NCBI RefSeq assembly: GCF_018687715.1
Contig: NC_056762.1
Span: 42,688,520-42,752,519 of the forward strand
Length of the DNA: 64,000 nucleotides
DNA from: Carya illinoinensis
Lineage: Eukaryota > Streptophyta > Magnoliopsida > Fagales > Juglandaceae
Direction of reading: 5' to 3'
Below the pieces are notes generated by a model. That model ran no database searches. It was not told where the DNA came from and saw nothing but the letters and a program-made list of their open reading frames with translations. Below are positions 52,281 through 64,000 of the stretch, in pieces. The first letter of the stretch is position 1. Every line of letters starts with the position of its first letter. A program made the translations under genes and the position numbers.

Positions 52281-52343
52281 TCTTAAATATGAGATGAAAA
52301 TGACGCTGCCATGTTGGAAATCAGATTCTTGAGAAATTAGATA

Positions 52344-52520
52344 TAGAATAATTTTACGTACAACTATGAAGTACGTAAATATTACGTAATTATTTTGAAA
52401 AATAGTAAAATTTATTATTAAAATTTTATATTTTTCATGTGAATCTCATATTTTATTTATTTTTTTAAAAAATAATTACGAGACAATTATACAATTCATA
52501 ATTATAAATATTTTTTCTCA
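52344..52520. repeat. possible diverged MITE of the M1 type
   Basis: AATTATTTTGAAAAATAGTA and a right end TTATAAATATTTTTTCTCAT resemble M1 structure (inner TTTTGAAAAA block and inverted ends), but similarity is weak. Confidence 0.35.
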
Positions 52521-52892
52521 TTTGTTATTATTTTGCAATGTTTGGCGGAAGTATGCATGGTAGAAAGGAAGTTTGGTGGAATAATATTAATGGTACGTAG
52601 ATGGGAAATTGGAAATAGAATTAATTCCCATGGAGTTTAGATTAGATTGTACGGATTGGCGTTGAAGCCAAGTTTTCTTGCCAACCAAGCCCATAATATA
52701 TAGAGTAATATACATCTCCCGGAAATTTAGCAGCTTCTTTTTCACTATTTCGGGACGTAATAGGAAAACGGTCCAATTAAACGCAGCCATGTAGGATATT
52801 GGTGTCAAACCTGATCCCAGCTTCGTTGTGTCAAACGTGGCATGCAGCTTCTAAAGAAGTATATTTTTAGATTTCGTGTCAAACGCAGTTTT

Positions 52893-53046
52893 TATCGTAT
52901 ATTTTTTTTATATTTAAAATTTAAATTAATATTATTTTTAATAAAATTTATTTTTAACTAATTATATTAAATTAATATACATATTAACACACAGTTATAT
53001 TTTTTTGAAAAAAATACATAGTTATATTTATAATTAAATTTTTTTT
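52893..53046 (+). repeat. MITE family M2, copy 4 (partial)
   Basis: Contains the core AAAATTTAAATTAATATTAT and ATTAAATTAATATACATATT, but the left terminus is missing. Confidence 0.6.
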
Positions 53047-53822
53047 CCTAAAATTTTATACTATATATCAATGAGTGGTAACTAGATAATATGTATTATT
53101 TTGTCTTCATTTGCTCGGGACTTCAAATTGGTTTTTTTTATTTATGAAAAACTGTTTATCATCTCGTATACTATAAATTAAGATGGATTTGTGTTCAAAT
53201 GAGATGATAAAAATGATAAATTATATGTTATTATATTATGTATATATGATAAATAACATTTCTTTTTTTATAATATAGTTATGGGTATTAAAAACAAAAA
53301 AGAACAGTTTATATTTTAAGAATGATGTTAAATATAATAATAAGATATATAAATCTCTTATACTTTTTTAAAAAAATAGAATATCTTTTTTTAAAAATGA
53401 TTTTTTTATACAAATTTAATATTTATTCAATTTGTTAAACAAATATACAAGATTTCACACTGTAGATATCATTGATCATCTTCTCGTAATCATACGAAAA
53501 CCGCAAAAAGTAGACAAGCCGCCGTAGCTAGCTGGCTAGATACTATGCTCGTCAAATTTGCCAACTCCTCCACGTGCGCCCACGTTTCAGTAGCTTTGCC
53601 TAATAAATTTTAATTCAATTAACTCAGCCTCAGGACCCATTAGATAATAATTGGCTGGGCTGCAGGCCTGAGCTCAAACACAAAAAGGTTAAAATCATTG
53701 TATGGGCTTCAGCCCGAACCCGAGTACCAATTATTTGAGTTGAGATATTGGACCATTGGTCTTCTCATGTGAGCCATGCATCAAATTGCGTGCCCTCTTG
53801 CGTAAAGCAGCGTATCATACTA

Positions 53823-54050
53823 GACGGGAAAGGGAAATACTTTTTACAGTCGATAGATGCAGTCGGCTGTCAAAAAAATTAATTAATACGAGATCTATAT
53901 GAAAAAAAATTTATTTTTATAATTTTTTTTATTCATGTAGGTCCCTCTAAATATAAAATAAGAATTTTATAATTTTTTTTATTCATTCCGTACAGCCGAC
54001 TGCACGCCGACTGCATTTGTCGACTGTATGTAGCAAAGTCCGACGGGAAA
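53823..54050. mobile_element. MITE family M1, copy with 9-bp target duplication (Mutator-like)
   Basis: The direct repeats GACGGGAAA at 53823-53831 and 54042-54050 flank a 210-bp element (53832-54041). Its ends are inverted repeats: GGGAAATACTTTTTACAGTC at the left and the reverse of GGACTTTGCTACATACAGTC at the right, extending inward to GATGCAGTCGGC. The 9-bp duplication and long inverted ends are typical of Mutator-like elements. There is no transposase. Confidence 0.85.
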
Positions 54051-54059
54051 AGACAATTA

Positions 54060-54230
54060 GAAAAATTTAATTATAAGTATAAGTGTATATTAATATATAC
54101 ATTAATTTAATAAAATTGATTAAAAAGTAAATTTTATTAAAATAATTATAATTTAAATTTTAAATATAAAAAAATTAATATTAATATATAAATTAATACG
54201 CGATTTTACTTATACATAATAAAACTCAAG
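54060..54230 (-). repeat. MITE family M2, copy 5
   Basis: Reverse-oriented copy that starts ten bases after the M1 copy's target duplication and ends TTACTTATACATAATAAAAC. Confidence 0.7.
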
Positions 54231-54429
54231 AAAATTATGCCAAGTCAATTTCACCTTTTAAGCAGAGAATTTTAGCTCTGACCAGGCTTGCTCTTGCGGC
54301 TTGTATCGATTTAGCAAAATGTAGGAACAAATCTTTAGAGAAAAATTAAAAAAATATATATATTGTAGGAGGCTTATTTCATTATAAAAGTCGTGTATTG
54401 AATTGGGCAAAATATGAACCTTTGATTTA

Positions 54430-54655
54430 CACTAAGGTTAGGTTTGAATATTGTGTTGAGTTGAGTTGAATTAAACAAAATATTATTAGAATATTAGTTT
54501 TAAATATTATAAGTGTGTTGAAATTTGAAAAAGTTGAATTTTTAATTATATTTCATATAGAAATTTGAAAAAGTGGATGAGAATTTGAAAAAAGATATAA
54601 TGATGAGATGAAATAAATTGAGGAAGATTTGGTAACCAAACTGAGCCTAAATCAA
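54430..54655. repeat. MITE family M4-like copy
   Basis: Left end GGTTAGGTTTGAATATTGTG and right end GGTAACCAAACTGAGCCTAA with GATGAGATGAAATAAA inside resemble the GATGAGATGAAA MITEs of this window. Confidence 0.5.
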
Positions 54656-56693
54656 AGGGGCTGGATACTGTTTACCTACCAAATATTTATTTTATTTTGT
54701 TAAAATGGGAAAAAACTTGTCCCCGCATTTCATTCATTTTTAATATTATTTTAGCTAATAGATACATAATTTAATATGAGGTTATATCTTGAATGACAAA
54801 GTCAAAATGTAAAACATCTAATTTTAGATAAATTTTACATTTGCCTTTATCTAGACCATTGTCAATACTCTTAGGGACAAAAAATAAATCAGCTAAATTG
54901 GATTGGACTAGTGGATTCGATCTAATTTATAAGCTGTCGGTTCTTAAGAACTATAATCATTATAAACTAGTTCAGTATCGATTTTTATATTTTAAAAATT
55001 AGTTTAAACCAAACTGGATTGGTATATATATTTATAATTTTTTTTATATTATGTTAAAATTGCCAATTCATATAACATAAAATTCTAATATTATTTTTCA
55101 AATCTATTAATCTTATTATATAAAATTAAAATTTTAATTTTTAATATAACATTTGATATAACATATAAATTTTAATCTTATAATATAAAATTAATATAAC
55201 ATAAATTTTAATATTAAATATAAATATTAATATTAAGTTATTAATATAAACTTATTTTGAGATATATATATGATAAATACATTTGGCATAACAAATTATA
55301 TTATATATATTCTTTTTGTAAATACATTTTTACAGATTTAATTATACTTATATAAAAAGTTTATAATTTATATAGATTATAGTTAAATTCAATACTATAC
55401 TAGTATGTGTTAATTATTATAAAATAATATATTTATATTATAATATAAATAGACTAATAATTTAATATATATAAATATCATATTATTATTAACATAAATC
55501 GGACCGAATCAAACTATAATTGAAAGTTTTAATTTTTGTAATGAATCGGTTTATTATTAATTTTTAAAATTTTAAAATTAATATATACCGATTGGGTTAT
55601 AAAATATCGTACAAAACCGGATAGAATAGTTATTATACATCTAGGCACGCTGATTCCAATCCATTATTATTTTTTAGGAATCACATCACTTTATAAAATT
55701 AGTTATTTAATTTTTTTATACACGCAACACTTTATTTTTAAGAAAGAATAGTTACTAATCCGAAGGGTATTTTTTTATTCTCGATCTGGCTCCCACAATT
55801 ATTTGTCTGATGAGCTGTATCAGTCGACGGTTGTAAAGAGATGATTAATGAAGAAGTAGCATAACGAATGGCTAGGATTGGTATATATACCATGTTATAA
55901 CAGACAGTCATTGGGTCGTAATGGTGTTGGCTTTTTGCGGCTAAAGCGTATTTGGGCCGACGCCACAATCATTTCATCGCATGGCTCCTCAATAAGCTGC
56001 GAGCTTTACGTATATATCACTCGAAATACTGTTATAAGCAATATTACAGCAAGATCCCATGCATTGAATTCCCATTTTCAAAGACTTTTAACAGACTGTT
56101 TAAATATTTTATTAATTTTTTAAAAATAGTTATCACTATAAAATTTATTTTTAAATTTAAAAATATAAATTAACATGATTTTATATGATAAATTAAATAT
56201 ATTTTATAATAAAAATAATTTTATAATTTAATATATCACAATTAAAATTTTTATAATTTAGTATATAAATAAAACAGCGAATGTCCTCACACCGACTGAA
56301 AAGTAACATTTGCCCACTTTTAACGCTAAAACCGACAGTTCACACCAAAATTTCCAAACGACGATTCCGCACACCGACAAAATCCGCCTCTGACACCCCC
56401 TCAGAGACCGTTCTTCTCTGGCATTGCCCCTACCCAGATCCAATGCACTTTCCTTTCGCACGTGCCAACCCACCTCCTCCACCTCCATCCCTCACTCCCC
56501 CACTGTTTCAGATTCGCCCCTGCAGTTCCATTCCCGTACAAAAGGCAAATCACTAACCTAACCACCCACCCGCCTCTCAATGCTCACCCCCACCCGGACC
56601 CCATCCCGACTATACCTTCCCCGTTTTCCCGATCACATCCCCCTTGGCCCCGACCCATTTCCGGCACTTCTTTAAAGCTGCTAGAAGTCTGAA

Positions 56694-59600
56694 ATGGAGT
56701 CGATACTGGCCCGAGCGCTGGAGTATACTCTTAAGTACTGGCTCAAATCCTTCTCCAGAGATCAGTTTAAGTTGCAGGGCCGGACCGTACAGCTCTCCAA
56801 TTTGGGTAAATTCTGCCATTACTCTGCTCAATCTTGTTGAATCTTGTTGTTTGATTTTGTTTTTTTACCGTTTATTGTTGGATTCTCATTTGAAATTTGG
56901 GGCAGATATAAACGGCGACGCTTTGCACTCTAGCGTCGGATTTCCACCGGCGCTGAATGTGACGACGGCGAAGGTCGGAAAATTGGAGATAATGGTTGGT
57001 GACTAATGGCTCTGTATTTGTTCCAGTTCACTGTTTAGCATCTTGAATTGCAAGATTCTCAAATAAGCTCAAACTTAGTGCACAAGGTTCAACACAGTTG
57101 ATTTATCCGATCTTGAGGAGAAAAAAAAAATAGTTTTAACAAAATCGCCCTTTCTTTTCTAACTGTTCAGTGAACCAAATTGTTGTGCAAGGATATTTTG
57201 TTTTCATGACGGGGTTTAATTTATGTTCTTTTGCAGCTGCCGTCAGTAAGTAATGTTCAAGTCGAGCCAATTGTTGTGCAAATCGATAGGCTTGATTTGG
57301 TTCTAGAGGAGAACTCTAATTTAGATACAGATAGGAGTCCAAGCAGGTATTGCTACATTCTTTCGTGCTTAAGGTTCTGTTTCAAGATTTGAGTGAGTTG
57401 TAGTAGATTTTAGTGGTCTAATTGGATGTGCTGTTAGTGAAAACTGTTGGGTTCTGCTTTGATCACAGTACACCGACATCTGCTAGCTCTGGGAAGGGAA
57501 GTGGTTATGGATTTGCTGATAAGGTGTGCCTCTGCCTTGGCTCGACTTAAACTTATATATTTGGTACTTAGGGTGCTATAATTTCAGTCTATATAAATAT
57601 CAAACCAAAGATCTATCCTCGTCCCACCCCTGCATTTTATCACTTGGGCAGTTGCTTCTCAATTTGTTATGTTCCTCGTCTTCAGCCCTGTACCAGTTGT
57701 CATAATCACTTCGACTTGAAAATAGCCACTCTTCCATTTTAAACATGTGAGATCTGAGATATTCCTTACAACTTCTATCCATGTCCCTTTTGCTACTTCT
57801 CTCCCTATGCTTTCAACTCATACCGACTCACACATCTTAAATGATAAGATCAGTGTTGCATAGAACTTGATCTGAGAATACCTCCTGTAGGGTGCTGGTT
57901 TCCAGTCTGACACAATTTTCCCTTGCGTTGGCTTGTTAGCACTTGCATGAACACTAGTGCAATCATTGAATTTGAAAGACAATTCACCTTATATGATTAT
58001 CAGATTGCAGATGGAATGACTGTAGAGATTCACACTGTCAATCTTCTCCTTGAAACTCGTGGTTGTGACCAAGGCCAAGGAGGAGCTACTTGGTAGGTTT
58101 TTGCTGCCTTTATCCATCTATTTGTTTAACATTTGTTGTCTAGCCATAGAATTTGGTCATGGATCATTCGCATGTGGTCCATGAATTGGCTGACATTTTT
58201 TGTTTTTATTTTTTTATAAAATTATGATTTGCTCCCTCAATATTATACGTGATATTGTGTTTAGTCAAAGTCTAAAATCAGAACAAACTTAGGAATAACT
58301 CTACTTCTGAATTACACCTTTACTTTATGCCGATGGTATTTTATATATATATATGATGATACTCACATGCATACTTATAAAAAAAAAAAAAAATGATACT
58401 CACATGCATGATATAACAGTAACTTATCAATTATGTTTAGCTCTAAGGCTTGAATGTCATTGAAACTTTGATCGGAAAGGAGAATTATTTGTCCCTTGAC
58501 TTGCAAAGGCCATTCTCGTTAAATTGTAAATTAGTTTTGTGCAACATTCTTATATTACATTTTTTCTGCGTAAGTTTTGCTCTTGCTCTATTTCTTACTG
58601 TGAGGATATGCCCTATTGCTCTGCTTTTTATGAAGTTTTTAATGCTTGAATTTTTTTATGAAGATATTGCAGACTCCTAAAGGTAAAATTATTCATTAGT
58701 GTTTTTACAAAAGCATTTCTTTGTTTTTGCGTCTGCTGCTAATAGCTTGAAGGATAACATGTTAACATTCAAACAGCTGCATTTATCTGAGCACTTAATG
58801 TGTCTTCATGTTCCATTTGAAATTCAGATTATCTTTCTGTGTTTAAAACTGAATTAAGGTTCATTTGTTTTCTCACTGTGTTCATTGTCAAATATTGTCT
58901 TGTCTGGACAAGTTAAAGTGTATTGTGACTTACTCATAATGAAATTGTATTCTTCTTAGATAATGGAATTTTGAATGTGTTGGTTGATTCTAAATAACGG
59001 CTTAACTGATAGCTCTAATGATGACCCCTGCAAAATTGTGGTTGAGGCATAGTCTGAATTATGATATGAAGCTGTTTCAGAAAGATATTTCTCATATACA
59101 CATGTTAACCATCCCCAGGGCACCACCTTTGGCATCTATCACTATACGCAACCTTTTGCTGTATACCACAGATGAAAACTGGCAGGTAATTACTGGTTAT
59201 GCTTGTTAGATAATTTATTGATTACTTTCTTCTGTCAACAGCTAATTTAACAACTTGTCCTAACAGGTTGTAAATCTTAAAGAAGCGCGGGACTTCTCCA
59301 GTAACAAAAAGTACATATACGTGTTCAAAGTAATATGCTGATTATCAATAAAATCAATACCGACACATGTATCACTATGTGCATTGGGTGGCTTTTTATT
59401 CTTCTTTATTTCCTTTTTCAGGGTCAGTTTCTTTTGTGTTTTATTTTTTTTTTTTGGGGGGGGGGGAGGATGTGGGGGAATTTCCTGCTCCCTTTGTTTG
59501 AATTTGAATTGCTCCACTATTTCACAATTTACTCTTTTAATGATTACGATTTAGATGTGGGTATTTACTAATTAAAAAAAAAAATGATTACAATTTCGAT

Positions 59601-62600
59601 GTGGGGCAAAAGATGTTTCTTGTGCATATATTTCATTATTCTCATGTATGAAAGATGCTAAATGCTGACGTTTGCATGAGTATCTAATGGTGCTAAAATC
59701 CTTACCAGAAACTTGAATGGGAATCTTTGTCTATTGATCTCCTGCCTCATCCTGATATGTTCATGGATGCCAATTTAGCCTGCTCCCGAGAGGGAGGAAA
59801 CCAGAGAGATGATGATGGCGCAAAGCGAGTTTTCTTTGGTGGAGAGCGCTTTATAGAAGGAATATCAGGACAAGCTTATGTAATATAGATCTGACTTTTT
59901 AAGTTTATTCATATATTTTTCTGAGAAAACTATTGCTAGAATGCAAAATGATATTCACAGTCTTAAGGTGTGCAAGCCCTGCGCACTCATTTTGAAAAAA
60001 GTGGATAAATCTGGGATCCACATAAAAAAATCATTTTTTAATAGTGGACTCCACTTTTTTTCAAAAAGGGTGTGCAAGGTGCACACTATAGGACTGTATC
60101 TAGCATTACTTTGCTAGAATATCTATTTTTTTTTTAGTTTCCATATTACTCATAGTGCCGTAATGTTTTGGTTACCAGATTACCGTGCAAAGGACTGAAC
60201 TAAACAGTCCACTTGGGCTTGAGGTTCAGTTACATATTACCGAAGCTGTTTGTCCTGCTTTAAGTGAACCAGGTAATGGTACTTAGAATTTTCTTTTATT
60301 AGAACATGTAGCATGGGGTAAATGTCATTTCGTGTGAGCAGGACTACGCGCGCTTCTACGTTTCTTAACGGGATTATATGTCTGTTTAAATAGAGGGGAT
60401 GTTGATCCAAAGGCTCAACAGGTTTGTACTCACCTTATTTATTGTTCTTTATTGATGTTATCTTGCTAACCTGTTATATACCAATCTCAATGAAGTCTTC
60501 ACTCACTCACTCTCTCTCCCCCCCCAATGGAATCCTGGCAGCGATCTACTGAAGCAGCAGGGCGCTCTCTAGTCTCTATTGTTGTGGACCACATATTTCT
60601 CTGCATTAAAGATGCTGGTTCGTCCCCTCTCACCACAAAAGGGCTTTAGGTTTTCTAGTTATTATTTATGTATATTATGCACTGAAATAACTTGGGTTTT
60701 TATTTTCTTTACAGCTTACTAGAATGTAACTAGGTTTCTTACTTTGTATACTTCCTGTGTACTTGGGCATTGCCTAGTCTTTTTCTATTCAATAAAGATT
60801 ATTACTTATAAAAAAAAATGAACTAAAATAACTTAGATATAAAACTGTTGGTTTGATCTCTTTCTACTCTCTCTCTCTCTCTGAGGTTTTACCCTTCCTG
60901 TTGTAGAATTTACATTTTTCTTCCCAGGACCTCATTTTTTAACTGGGGGCCTTGTTTTCCTGCTCTTTTACTTGCAGAGTTCCAGCTCGAACTTTTGATG
61001 CAGTCGCTCCTATTTTCACGGGTATTTATTTAGTGACACTAACTAAATCATTCTTCAAATTTTCAATGACATCGTACTGTTGTTATTGAGGGTTTTGTGG
61101 CTAAAGCAAACCAATAGATACAACGAGTAACTCTTGAGTTTGTCTATATAAAACTAATATTACTGTTATGGGTCCTTAGAGAGTCTTTTTTGTTAAATTT
61201 TGGCGCTTCATCATTCATTTGAGATGATTTTGTTCAAAGATATTTTTCATGGCAGGACCAAGATGCTCCTTGTTAGTTCGATCAACTTCAAGTGACAAGT
61301 TCTACTAGTGGCTTATTTAACTTATTTGACTATAGCATAAACCATCCTTTAGTTTTTGTCCTCCTGCTTTAAACCTCTAAGGCCTCTTCATAAATTGTTT
61401 CTTGTCTATCCAGTAGTTTTTGTGCAGTTCCATGCAACAAGTAGGTTAATACCTTATCGAGATTGCTATCTTGCAGGCCAGTGTTTCTGATGGAGAAAAT
61501 GATGATATCTTGTCTAGGGTCATGATTGGTGGAATATTCTTAAGGTGAGGTTCATTTTATGTCCACCTTTTCACAGAATTTGGTCATACTAAATATTATT
61601 TCTCATTATTTTTCTTGCATCTTTACCTATAAAGAATTTCATATACTTCAGTGTTGCTATGACTAAAGTCTGTGGAATGTAGCTTTCTATTTTTATTCTT
61701 TGCTTTTTAAATGTTTTAGCCTTTTTATGTGTGTTTACTCTTTTTCTTTTTCCTTTGCTATAACTTCCACTCAAATTTCTTTATTTGATTTATGTATAAA
61801 AAAAAAAAAATTCTTTATTTGATTTTGTGACAAAGTAGTTATAAAGACAAGGAACCTACTGCACATAATCAGTATACAATAGGTTCCCCGAGAAATTACA
61901 ATCTAAAATTCAAGAATTTATAAAATCCTTTGAAGGAATGTAAGTAGAGGTAAAATCTTTACACTTAGAACTTTAAAGTTTGTTTATTACCTTGAAGGGT
62001 GCTTTTGTTTTACTAGATGTGGATATGAACTATTTCTTGTGAGCTCCACCGTGTATTTATTCCAACAAATTGATTTAATTTAGTAGGTTTCTTATACAGC
62101 ACAAATAAGTCTAACAGGATCTTCATGGCAATCCTCAACTGTTTGGAATGAGGCTCTTTTTTATCTCTGTATTTGTCCTTCTGCATTGATTCAAGTTTTT
62201 GTTATCATCCAACCGAGTTATAACTATGTGGTTTGCTGGAATATAGGGATACGTTTTCACGACCTCCATGCACCTTAGTTCAACCATCAATGCAAAGTGT
62301 CACAAAAGATCTTCTACATACTCCTGAATTTGGTACAGTTGTATTTATTTTATATTTTTGAGAAAACGATTTTCTGCTCAATATCCATATATGTAGTTTT
62401 GATCGAGTCTGTGAGATAAATTGATTTTGTTCCTTTGTCTGTTTGGCCAGCTAGGAGTTTTTGCCCTCCCATATATCCTCTGGGAGAACAGCAGTGGCAG
62501 TTGATTGATGGTGTTCCTGTAGTATGTCTACATTCTCTTCAGATCAAACCCTCTCCAGTTCCACCATCTTTTGCTTCAGAAACAGTTGTAGAGTGTCAAC

Positions 62601-64000
62601 CTCTAATGGTATGTACCAATTTTTGTTTCGAATGACTTCTTTTGTGTTAACTTTCTAAATGTCTGAGTGGTATCTTCCTATTTTTACCCCAGATTCATCT
62701 TCAAGAAGAATCCTGTTTGAGGATATGTTCCTTCCTAGCTGATGGGATTGTCGTCAATCCTGGTGCTGTTTTACCAAATTTTTCAGTTAATTCTTTCATT
62801 TTGAGTCTGAAGGAATTAGATCTTACGGTTCCTTTGGACACGGGCAAATTGAACAACCCTGTAAGTAACACAGACAGTGGTGTTCAGAGCTCATTTTCTG
62901 GAGCAAGGCTTCACATTGAGAGCTTGATCTTTTCAGAGTCGCCTTCGTTAAAACTAAGGCTACTGAACCTGGAGAAGGATCCTGCTTGCTTCTGTCTTTG
63001 GGAAGATCAACTGATTGATGCTAGCCAAAAGAAGTGGACCACTAAAGCATCCCACCTTAGTTTGTCCTTAGAAACATGTACTGGCTTAAGCAGACTTCAA
63101 AATTCTCTCGACTGGAGTTCAGGCTTGTGGAGATGTGTCGAGCTGAAAGATGTGTGCATTGAAGTGGCTATGGCAACTGCAGATGGGAGCCCATTAGCAG
63201 ATATTCCTCCTCCAGGGGGTATTGTTAGGGTTGGGGTTGCTTGTGAGCAATATACATCCAATACTTCAGTTGAACAGCTCTTTTTTATCCTGGATCTCTA
63301 TGTATACTTTGGAAGAGTGAGTGACAAGATAGCGTTTGTTGGAAAAAGTAACAGACCAAAGAGAAGTAGAAATAAATCTTCTGGTGGAAGGCTGATGGAT
63401 AAGGTTCCAAGTGATACTGCTGTAAGTTTAGAAGTGAAGGATTTTCAGCTTAGATTTCTGGAGACTTCTGTAGCAAATGTTCAGGGCATGCCTTTAGTCC
63501 AGTTTCTTGGGGATAATCTGTTTATCAAAGTTACACATAGAACTCTTGGTGGTGCCATTGCTGTTTCATCCACATTATGTTGGGAGAGTGTTCAAGTGGA
63601 CTGTGTAGATACTGAGGGAAAGCTGGTACATGGAAATGGGTCCGCGTTATCTAATGTTGAAGATGCTCCTTTGATTAGTGGAAATGGATACCCTCAACTA
63701 AGAGCTGTATTTTGGGTACAGAAAAAAAGGAGCCTTTATTCAAAGGGAAATGCTTTGGCAGTTCCATTTCTGGACATAAGCATGGTGCATGTAATTCCAT
63801 TAGATGAACGAGATGTTGAGTGTCATAGTTTGAATGTGTCAGCATGTATATCTGGTGTTCGCCTTGGTGGAGGAATGAACTATGCTGAAGCCTTACTGCA
63901 TCGGTTTGGAATACTTGGTCCCGATGGTGGTCCTGGGAAGGGGCTTTCTAAAGGGTTAGAAAACTTACGAGCAGGGCCATTTTCAAAACTTTTTGAAACA
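56694..64000 (+). CDS. chorein-N / bridge-like lipid-transfer protein (UHRF1BP1/BLTP3-like), 3' end outside window
   Basis: Sixteen exons keep frame: 56694-56805, 56906-56994, 57237-57346, 57469-57523, 58004-58092, 59119-59185, 59267-59329, 59709-59879, 60179-60272, 60342-60421, 60542-60617, 60978-61021, 61477-61544, 62247-62332, 62451-62608 and 62693-64000 (still open). They give 890 residues so far. The start MESILARALEYTLKYWLKSF is a chorein-N domain, followed by DQFKLQGRTVQLSNLDINGD. Further blocks match a conserved plant family I recall as At3g20720-like: GGERFIEGISGQAYITVQRT, GLRALLRFLTGLYVCLNRGD, MIHLQEESCLRICSFLADGI and IPPPGGIVRVGVACEQY. Chorein-N proteins of the VPS13/ATG2/BLTP group form a hydrophobic groove that moves lipids at membrane contacts. 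The specific plant role is inferred. The nearest upstream gene is divergent and 7 kb away. Confidence 0.88.
58356..58409 (+). mobile_element. 20-bp LINE-tail-only insertion with perfect 17-bp duplication
   Basis: ATGATACTCACATGCAT occurs at 58356-58372 and again at 58393-58409 with no mismatch. The insert between them is only ACTTAT followed by an A run, the 3' terminus of the local LINE-1 family. It lies in intron 5 of the chorein-N gene. Confidence 0.8.
59450..59467. repeat. T/G homopolymer tract in chorein-N gene intron 7
   Basis: A T run runs into a G run of about 12 bases, followed by G-rich sequence. Same type as 7390-7424. Confidence 0.75.
59539..59605 (+). mobile_element. 21-bp LINE-tail-like insertion with 23-bp duplication
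   Basis: The segments 59539-59561 and 59583-59605 match at 21 of 23 positions. The insert reads TATTTACTAATT followed by A residues. It lies in intron 7 of the chorein-N gene. Confidence 0.65.
59933..60120. mobile_element. MITE family M1 in chorein-N gene intron 8, 9-10 bp target duplication
   Basis: TTGCTAGAAT at 59933-59942 and 60111-60120 flanks an element with inverted ends (GCAAAATGATATTCACAGTC against the reverse of AAGTAATGCTAGATACAGTC) and the shared inner block TTTTGAAAAAAGTGGATAAA. Confidence 0.8.
60681..60834 (+). mobile_element. 5'-truncated LINE-1 (about 128 bp) in chorein-N gene intron 11
   Basis: ACTGAAATAACTT at 60681-60693 recurs as ACTAAAATAACTT at 60822-60834. The insert ends CCTGTGTACTTGGGCATTGC ... 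AATAAAGATTATTACTTAT plus an A run. Its tail is homologous to the LINE fragment end at about 23900-23965. Confidence 0.8.
61777..61825 (+). mobile_element. 19-bp tail-only insertion with 15-bp duplication
   Basis: TTCTTTATTTGATTT occurs at 61777-61791 and 61811-61825 exactly. The insert is ATGTAT plus an A run. It lies in intron 13 of the chorein-N gene. Confidence 0.75.

Larger units (their letters stand above)
49705..56693. other. 7-kb intergenic region rich in MITEs
   Basis: It separates divergent ATG18f and chorein-N genes and holds the ATG18f leader on its left. MITEs are listed separately; 55000-55560 is almost pure AT-rich sequence with no recognisable structure. The ORFs near 55738-56692 overlap the promoter and leader of the next gene and lack domains. 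Confidence 0.6.

Noticed and set aside
56258..56831. ORFs on both strands around the start of the chorein-N gene
   Set aside because: They overlap the leader and exon 1 in other frames; the chorein-N frame starting at 56694 is clearly the coding one.
57600..57782. Minus-strand ORF in chorein-N gene intron 4
   Set aside because: It has no domain and lies wholly within an intron bounded by good GT-AG sites that restore the family sequence.

Overview
The window is nuclear DNA from a flowering plant, most likely a woody eudicot. It has GT-AG introns, AT-rich intergenic DNA full of small transposons, and chloroplast-targeted nuclear genes. The style of the MITEs and LINE tails suggested the walnut family (Juglandaceae) to me, but that is only an impression.

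Nine genes could be modelled or partly modelled by joining exons across canonical splice sites with the frame kept. From left to right they are: a class I formin (minus, 1973-8838), a class VI small heat-shock-like protein (plus, 12934-13907), a kinesin-14 of the ATK2/ATK3 type (plus, 21505-28286), a PsbQ-like NDH lumenal subunit PnsL2 (minus, 29027-29884), the bHLH factor ILR3 (plus, 30812-33455), an intronless DUF1995 plastid protein (plus, 34231-35253), GAUT12/IRX8 (minus, 35725-38855), an ATG18f-type PROPPIN (minus, 43292-49704) and a chorein-N / bridge-like lipid-transfer protein cut by the right edge (plus, 56694-64000). A disrupted acidic protein gene lies at the left edge, and an NLR coiled-coil relic lies between GAUT12 and ATG18f.

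The order formin - HSP21.7 - ATK3 - ILR3 - GAUT12 - ATG18f matches, as I recall it, Arabidopsis chromosome 5 from At5g54650 to At5g54730. The block is therefore ancestral and supports the orthology calls. PnsL2, the DUF1995 gene and the NLR relic interrupt it. The genes do not form a pathway; they cover actin, chaperone, spindle, photosynthetic electron flow, iron signalling, xylan synthesis and autophagy roles.

Accessory DNA includes an internally deleted Ty1/copia element with both LTRs (15208-17362), two solo-LTR candidates, a tRNA-derived SINE, a LINE-1 fragment in a kinesin intron, at least four MITE families (one with Mutator-like 9-10 bp target duplications), and a set of extremely short LINE-tail insertions flanked by direct repeats, four of them in introns of the last gene. 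I saw no CRISPR array, organellar insertion, rRNA or tRNA gene, and no convincing new multi-gene system. The most unusual signals are the tail-only retro-insertions, the frame-neutral GAUT12 intron and a tandem duplication inside ILR3 intron 1.
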